A stretch of DNA of 12,101 nucleotides from the NCBI GenBank assembly GCA_002353975.1, contig DEKQ01000080.1, positions 6,009 to 18,109 on the forward strand, written 5' to 3'. The stretch's first letter is position 1. The number at the start of each line of letters is the position of its first letter. Of the stretch, positions 11,164 to 12,101 are shown one piece after another. Origin of the DNA: Prevotellaceae bacterium UBA2718. Its GTDB lineage: Bacteria > Bacteroidota > Bacteroidia > Bacteroidales > Bacteroidaceae. A program made the translations under genes and the position numbers. The notes under the pieces are model-generated. The model had not been told where the DNA came from. It ran no database searches and saw nothing but the letters and a program-made list of their open reading frames with translations.

Positions 11164-12101
11164 CTATTTAACTATTGCATCGATGACTCCCTTGTGTAGC
11201 ACTATGGTGAGGTCATCCTTGGACTTCACCTGCTTGGGGTCTGTGATGACTTTGCCGTTATGCATCACAAGACTGTAGCCGCGCTGCAGGATGTTAAGCG
11301 GATTTGCTGAGTTTATGCGCTGCTCCAAGAGGTCAAGACGACTCCGCTCGCGGGCTATACAGGATGCGGCACGATGAAGAATAGTGCGCTGATGGCCGTC
11401 TATCACGTTTCGTTGCACAAGGATTTGATGGCGGGCAGCTGACTGAATGTGCTGCTCATAAGCCTGCAGACGCGAGAGAAGATGGGCCTTCTTCACGGAG
11501 AAGACTGAGAGGAAATACTGCTCCAACCGCGCCAGACGCAGGCGTTCCCGCTCCAACGTATGCATCGTAGCGGCTGAAATAGCCTCGGCTGCGCTGTCTA
11601 TACGCGCGAGCGTGCGCGATAAATTATCTATAAGGTATGCCGCAACTGCGGTTGGAGTCTTTACGCTGACACATGCCACCTCATCGAGAACGGTCTTGTC
11701 ACGCTCATGGCCTATGCCAGTAATCACGGGAATGGGGAAGTTTGCGACGTTCTCCGCCAGCTCCAGCGTGTCAAATCCTGAAAGGTCCGCGTTACTGCCA
11801 CCGCCACGGATGATTACTACGGCATCAAAGTCATCAATGTGGTCAAACACATCGTTGAGTGCTCCTATGATGCTCTGCTCCACCTGCTCGCCCTGCATCA
11901 CAGCGGGGAAGAGCCGCGTAGAGAAGGCAAAGCCATAGTCATTGTTGGCCAATTGACTTGCAAAGTCGCCGTAACCTGCCGCCGTGGAGCTGGAGATGAC
12001 AGCGATGCGCGTGGCAAAGGGAGAGAGGGACAGCGAACGGTTATTGTCTATGACACCCATCTGACGGAGCTGTTCCAGTATCTCCTTGCGGCGGCGAGCC
12101 A
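11164..12101 (-). CDS. xseA: Exodeoxyribonuclease VII large subunit (partial, start outside window)
   Basis: About 312 C-terminal residues are visible. The frame stays open to the window edge at 12101, and the residues before the first internal Met (ARRRKEILEQLRQ) already belong to the family, so that Met (12060) is not the start. Conserved signatures: RIAVISSSTAAGYGDF, VIIRGGGSNADLSGFD and ITGIGHERDKTVLDEVA…KTPTAVA, the XseA catalytic domain, followed by a long helical region (about 145-260 of the visible part) that binds the small subunits, and a terminal beta motif (ILQRGYSLVMHNGKVITDPKQV). With several XseB subunits the enzyme degrades single-stranded DNA in both directions in repair and recombination. 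No xseB follows. A strong terminator stands right after the stop codon, so the small subunit must be encoded elsewhere. The OB-fold N-terminus lies beyond the window. Confidence 0.95.
   Translation of the reverse strand, partial: ARRRKEILEQLRQMGVIDNNRSLSLSPFATRIAVISSSTAAGYGDFASQLANNDYGFAFSTRLFPAVMQGEQVEQSIIGALNDVFDHIDDFDAVVIIRGGGSNADLSGFDTLELAENVANFPIPVITGIGHERDKTVLDEVACVSVKTPTAVAAYLIDNLSRTLARIDSAAEAISAATMHTLERERLRLARLEQYFLSVFSVKKAHLLSRLQAYEQHIQSAARHQILVQRNVIDGHQRTILHRAASCIARERSRLDLLEQRINSANPLNILQRGYSLVMHNGKVITDPKQVKSKDDLTIVLHKGVIDAIVK

Noticed and set aside
1..12101. tRNA or rRNA genes
   Set aside because: No cloverleaf with conserved T-loop sequence or ribosomal RNA stretch was recognised on either strand. 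The three-way junction at 10279-10324 lacks tRNA consensus bases.

Overview
The window looks like chromosomal DNA of a Bacteroidota member, most likely Prevotella or a close relative in the Bacteroidales. The evidence is a FecI/FecR/TonB-type cell-surface signalling operon with a PF14905-type barrel ending in the KYKGTGAGN…EKNR tail, DUF4974 and porin-like outer-membrane proteins, TAnnTTTG promoter elements, and AT-rich intergenic repeats. No taxonomic search was possible, so the genus is an inference.

Layout. (1) 1-1061, plus strand: the end of an OmpR-type response regulator, then a compact sensor histidine kinase. (2) 1108-7175, minus strand: a long run of envelope genes. Read 5' to 3' these are an ECF sigma factor, a short FecR-like anti-sigma factor (ATGA overlap), a large TonB-receptor-like barrel (9-nt gap), a strong hairpin, a lipoprotein, and two small outer-membrane beta-barrels. 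(3) 7176-7907: about 730 bp with no convincing gene. It holds competing stems, ATGCAT-type palindromes, three 22-bp-spaced direct repeats and three T6 tracts in helical phase. (4) 7908-8578: a HigB/HigA-type toxin-antitoxin pair behind a textbook Bacteroidota promoter. (5) 8708-9703: a TerC/Alx-family membrane protein, then two small unrecognised proteins (9800-10204 and 10499-10888). Each flank of the second carries a small structured element bordered by short direct repeats. (6) 11164-12101, minus strand: most of xseA (exonuclease VII large subunit), with a clear terminator and its start beyond the window.

How it works together (inference). The central operon is a trans-envelope regulatory relay. 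A surface receptor with an STN-like signalling domain would touch the periplasmic DUF4974 domain of the anti-sigma factor, which would release the ECF sigma factor. Two features make the relay unusual. The anti-sigma factor has almost nothing between its membrane helix and DUF4974. That short linker is encoded by a four-copy 7-nt repeat whose slippage would shift the frame. The best candidates for an undescribed system are this possibly switchable anti-sigma factor, the repeat/bent-DNA region before the toxin-antitoxin pair, and the multi-hairpin element at 10243-10446.
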